A program made the position numbers and the translations under genes. A DNA stretch of 64,000 nucleotides, taken from the NCBI RefSeq assembly GCF_030272615.1, contig NC_081412.1, forward strand, positions 144,378,247 to 144,442,246. Reading direction: 5' to 3'. The notes under the pieces are model-generated. The model had not been told where the DNA came from. It saw only the letters and a program-made list of their open reading frames with translations, and did no database searches. This DNA is from Cryptomeria japonica. Lineage: Eukaryota; Streptophyta; Pinopsida; Cupressales; Cupressaceae. Positions 61,058 through 64,000 of the stretch are shown here, in pieces (the first letter of the stretch is position 1; each line of letters begins with the position of its first letter).

Positions 61058-61195
61058 AAGACAAGGATTCACACCTACATGGAGCATCTAATCAAATGGA
61101 AGGATAAGGCTATCTCAGAGGCCACATGGATAACTAAAACTGACTTTCAGAATTTTGGCATTCTTTCTTCTTTCCTGCCTCAAGGAGTCACATGA
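61058..61195 (+). pseudogene. Chromodomain of the deleted chromovirus integrase
   Basis: 46 codons to a TGA at 61193: THTY-like RIHTYMEHLIKWKDKAISEA followed by TWITKTDFQ. The (L/Y)-x-KW-K-x-x-x-SEATW pattern is the integrase chromodomain that directs chromoviruses to chromatin. The integrase core is absent. Confidence 0.8.
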
Positions 61196-61217
61196 CTTCT
61201 TTGTTTTTGGGGGAGTA

Positions 61218-63342
61218 TGGTGCAGGAGCACCTAGTTGAGCAAAACTCCCCTTTTTGACTATTTAATGCTTTCATGTTTGTAATGTCTTGTGTTAGGTTT
61301 ATAATGTTGTTTTAGGTTGATGTGTGTCATGTTTAGTGGTTTTGATCTCATTTTGGGCTCAAGAGGTCAAGTTTTGCCTTTCAGGCTTTGAGTTGACAAT
61401 TTTTGGCAAAAATGTGCAAAATAGCCAAAAAGGTCTTCTAATGCTTTCCAAAGAATTGAAACATTTTTTATAAGTGTTTTTAAGCATTTCTAAGGTGTTT
61501 AGATAAGTTGATAAGGTTGAATTGTCAAAAATGTCATTTGGAGCAAGAAATGTTGTCATTTGGGCTTGTAAAAGTTGTCATTTTTTATACTTTTCTTGCA
61601 AAATGAAGTTGTGGAAGCCTCATGTCCATACTGGGCTTGATAACTAACTTGTTGGAATATAAAAAGACCTCTCTTTTCTTTGAGAAAGGTTGGTGATTGT
61701 ATGAGCAAGAGATTCCTAATAAAAATCATGAAATTTTGGCTTTATCACCGTTTTTTGTTTCTTTGGAGTAACGGTCCGTACTATAGAAATCTTGTTCATA
61801 CTGTACCTCTTGGGATGTGTGCATATTGGTTTCCTAATGCTATTAAATTGATTATTCTACTAATTTTCCTTTTGCAAGTTGGAGAAATAAAATTATCTCT
61901 CATTCTGTGTGCTCACTGCCTTGTCAAGGGTTTGAAGTTACAAAATGCCGCAACTTGACTAATCCAGGTCTGGGATCCCACAAAATGGATTTAGTCAAGT
62001 TTTTGCTCATGTATATAGTGTACATATGCTTTACTTTATGCCAAAAATTTTCTTGGAGGATGGATTTGAGTGAATACTAGGCAAGTATTGATTACTTGGC
62101 TAGTAGCATGATCAAAAACTCAAAATTTGAACCCAAAAGAAATTTGGAGTGAACAAATGTATGAGGAACAGGTTTGGACATGTGTCCAAGGGTGTTGAGA
62201 ATCATCTTGGTTTGTTAGAGTAGCTTGTTCCTATTAAACATTATCACTTTGTAAACAAAACAATGAGTTCACTATTTTTGTGAATTGTCTTTGTCAAATG
62301 CTCATGGAATGCTTCAAAAGAATCATCCAAGCCTTGTAACTATGAAGGATATGTAATAGGAAAGTTCATCAATATTTTATAGACCTCATGGAGGTATATT
62401 TTCTAGTTCAAACTCCTTTTCATGCATGACCAAAGATGTAGCAACAAATTGACTGGTAAAGGGGCAGTTCTAACAGTGACAGTAACATTTTAGTTGTTTG
62501 CCAAGTGTTTGGCATTATGTTTGTAGGGCAGTAGTAGGGGAAGGCTTCAATTTGGTGTGGCAAAAGTTCTAAGCCAGTTTGGAGGCTTAATTGGTGGAGT
62601 TGGGAAGATTTATCTATGTTCTTTGGGTCTAAACCCTACCAAACCCTACAAAAGTGCCACAATTAGTGGACAGTCCTCAATCTCCATTAACAGTGGTCTA
62701 AAACATAAAAATATATGAGCATGTACCCCTAAGACATCATCAAAATCAAGTTTGAGGGAGGAAATGCCCATCGTAGAGAAGGATAAGAAAAAAAGTGTCA
62801 ATTACCCCTCCATGGGCTAGTAGCCCTTTTGACTGCATAACACACACTTTATAAGAACCCGATTGCAAGGAGGACTTTGGGTCTTAAGAAACTTCATGAG
62901 ATCTTCCCAAAACAATGAAATAAGCAACATATAGGCCCTTGGACAGTGTGTAGTCCCTTTTTGAGGTTTTGACCCTTGGTTGGTGAGTTGAGTAAGCCAA
63001 AGGCTATGGGCCTTAAACTAAGTTTTAATCATCAAACCTTGAGAAGACCTTGTTGCTCTGCATGACCAAGTTGGAATTTCCTAATGCACACTGAAAATAA
63101 TAAGTTGAATGTCTAGTAAACCAGGGATTGAGATATGTGTAGATGGGTGAAGTGAGGAGTTGGAGTATGCTACAACAAGGGTATGAATTTCCACCAAGAA
63201 GGGAGGTTGATGGTGAAGACTTGTAGAGAGACCTATCAAGTGTAACTAAACTTGTTATTGCAAACATCAGGAGCAGACACAAACAATACCTCTTGTTTCC
63301 TTTTATGGCCTTTTGAGCACTTACCTAGCAACCTCCCTATCA
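61218..63342 (+). repeat. Chromovirus 3' LTR
   Basis: About 2125 bp, matching 55669-57812, preceded by TTTTTGGGGGAGTA. Confidence 0.93.
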
Positions 63343-63347
63343 ACTAG

Positions 63348-64000
63348 TCACTTTCCCAATTAAAAAAGGACAATGAAAAATTAAAACTAATACTTCAATA
63401 CGACACCATAAGAGGTTATAAATAGTTAGAAACCCATTAATTTCATGCTACAAGGTATAGAAAAAATACGACCAAATTTTTTATCATCTACACTTAAAAG
63501 AAATTATTCTAGAATGGATGAAAAATGAACCTAAGAACATAGAGAAGGAAGTGTAAGAAAAAAATATAGTTTTTATTGTCAAAGATCTAGCACGTGAAAT
63601 AAAAAGATCATACAAACTCTAATTTATGGATAAAATCAAGGTAGAGATTACAATACTCCTCTAATTTAAGAATTTAATACATAATGAAATGAAATAATTG
63701 GTTTTCATAAAATGTAACAAAGAAACAAATAAAATGAGAAAAATTTCATAGTAACAAAGAGGTCTATTTCAAATTTGTACTCACACAAATGAAGATTCTT
63801 ATTAAGAAAGGCTCTTATTCTTAAGCATAAAGCTTACAAGTGGTTTAACAAAATATACTTGAGGAAAAGGCATTGTTTTAGACTTAAAAAGAATGTTAGC
63901 AACATATAATATGTTTTTCAATACTACACATCATTTAGATATATGTTTTTATATAGCATTTAAATATCCCTAAAATATCTCTAATATGCCTATAAGATGT
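63348..64000. other. AT-rich flank
   Basis: No gene or repeat recognised. It is the right flank of the chromovirus target site. Confidence 0.3.

Larger units (their letters stand above)
55669..63342 (+). mobile_element. Chromovirus-type Ty3/gypsy retrotransposon, internally deleted
   Basis: Flanked by perfect ACTAG duplications (55664-55668 and 63343-63347). LTRs of 2.1 kb both start TGGTGCAGGAGC and end CCTCCCTATCA. An exact primer site and a GGGGGAGTA purine tract are in place. The coding region keeps part of gag, protease, most of reverse transcriptase and a C-terminal chromodomain. The middle of gag and most of RNase H plus integrase are deleted. A solo LTR sits inside RT (59745-60928). 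Confidence 0.93.

Overview
The window is nuclear DNA of a seed plant. The single well-supported host gene encodes CP12, the chloroplast Calvin-cycle regulator. Almost everything else is old, nested LTR-retrotransposon sequence, which suggests a large, repeat-rich genome. A conifer is my best guess, but no single sequence here proves it. No rRNA, tRNA or CRISPR array was seen.

Layout. (1) 1-~20986: a decayed Ty3/gypsy element of the Tat type on the + strand, with its left end outside the window. It carries a duplicated upstream ORF module, gag, protease, a G-patch-like segment, reverse transcriptase, RNase H plus a second RNase H, and integrase. It also carries a long antisense gene (17142-19540, minus) with a plant mobile domain (PMD) and an intron. 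Its protease is split by a complete Ty1/copia element (3802-10007). (2) ~20987-32700: remains of a second gypsy element, split by a second complete copia element (23558-30862, perfect ATGAG target-site duplication). (3) 32700-37330: noncoding repeats, including an unclassified inverted-repeat family and a three-copy tandem repeat. (4) 37600-38500: the CP12 gene with a G-box and an I-box just upstream. (5) 38500-45200: a tandemly amplified PPR-DYW pseudogene, split by a small minus-strand gypsy element whose terminal repeat is a near-perfect 109-bp palindrome. (6) 45200-54632: microsatellites, solo LTRs of several families and a minus-strand retroelement fragment. (7) 55181-63342: another copy of the inverted-repeat family, then a complete but internally deleted chromovirus (perfect ACTAG duplication) that holds a reverse-oriented solo LTR.

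Order of events can be read from the nesting. The gypsy-2 host is older than Tat-1 and copia-2, and Tat-1 is older than copia-1. The PPR tandem array is older than the palindromic-LTR element. The inverted-repeat family is older than the chromovirus, which is older than its internal solo LTR. All element reading frames carry stops, frameshifts or deletions, so none looks autonomous.

The most unusual items are the antisense spliced PMD gene, which seems to have been disabled only by C-to-T stop mutations, and the palindromic LTR. Coordinates of LTR ends and target-site duplications were read by eye. Family assignments rest on recognised motifs, not on searches.
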